Of a stretch of 64,000 bases of DNA, positions 63,999 through 64,000 are shown piece after piece. The stretch's first letter is position 1. Every line of letters starts with the position of its first letter. This DNA is from Locusta migratoria. Its lineage: Eukaryota > Arthropoda > Insecta > Orthoptera > Acrididae. The notes under the pieces were generated by a model. The model worked only from the letters and a program-made list of their open reading frames with translations, ran no database searches and was not told where the DNA came from. The DNA lies in assembly GCA_026315105.1 (NCBI GenBank), contig CM048744.1, positions 358,981,168 to 359,045,167 of the forward strand, given 5' to 3'. The translations under genes and the position numbers were made by a program.

Positions 63999-64000
63999 GA

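Overview
This window is a block of transposable elements from a very large, repeat-rich animal genome. No host protein-coding gene, rRNA or convincing functional tRNA gene can be supported. The dominant repeats are tRNA-headed SINEs ending in ACAAACATTTGAACATTT, a jockey/CR1-like LINE with the 3' motif ACATCTACATCTACAT, an RTE-like LINE ending in GACTGAAGACCACAACAACAA, and a Ty3 element of the mag type. From general knowledge of insect repeats this combination points to an orthopteran, most likely a locust or grasshopper (Schistocerca-like). The species is an inference.

Layout. 1-3.9 kb: SINEs, then a degenerate Tc1-like transposon that holds a solo LTR, which itself holds a SINE. 4.4-6.1 kb: two tRNA-derived SINEs, one with a nested SINE, and a 306-bp hAT MITE. 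6.3-8.4 kb: a piggyBac-like element (TTAA duplication) with a 1.27-kb hAT-like element inside. 8.5-11.1 kb: SINEs and short duplications. 11.1-17.3 kb: a nearly pristine Ty3/mag LTR retrotransposon on the minus strand, with one uninterrupted 1664-codon gag-pol frame, LTRs differing at 3 of 448 positions, and a SINE in one LTR. 17.4-18.9 kb: two mariner 3' ends. 20.2-21.2 kb: a hAT relic. 21.3-25.2 kb: a Tc1-like transposon opened by at least three independent insertions, one of them a five-level nest (Tc1 > SINE > piggyBac-like > solo mag LTR > inverted tRNA-SINE). 25.4-28.4 kb: two LINE copies in the same orientation. 29.2-30.1 kb: a TA-flanked internally deleted transposon. 31.2-34.4 kb: an RTE-like LINE with target-site duplication but a broken ORF. 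37.1-40.6 kb: a mariner/IS630-like transposon with about 444-bp terminal repeats, a solo mag LTR in its right repeat, and a perfect 94-bp palindrome at its right edge. 41-52.7 kb: SINEs, two Helitron-like 3' ends (one split by a MITE) and a Tc1 remnant. 55.3-58.5 kb: a second, more decayed RTE-like copy. 58.9-64 kb: SINEs, a Tc1 remnant and a pogo/Tigger-like transposase running off the window.

There is no pathway to describe. The biological content is the layered history of insertions, which exact target-site duplications (TSDs) allow to be ordered. The most recent large arrival is probably the mag element at 11.1-17.3 kb, and its SINE is younger still. The most decayed elements are the Tc1-like transposons and the hAT relic. 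Long stretches between elements (for example 52.9-55.3 kb, 46.9-47.9 kb and 35.9-37.1 kb) show nothing recognisable to me.
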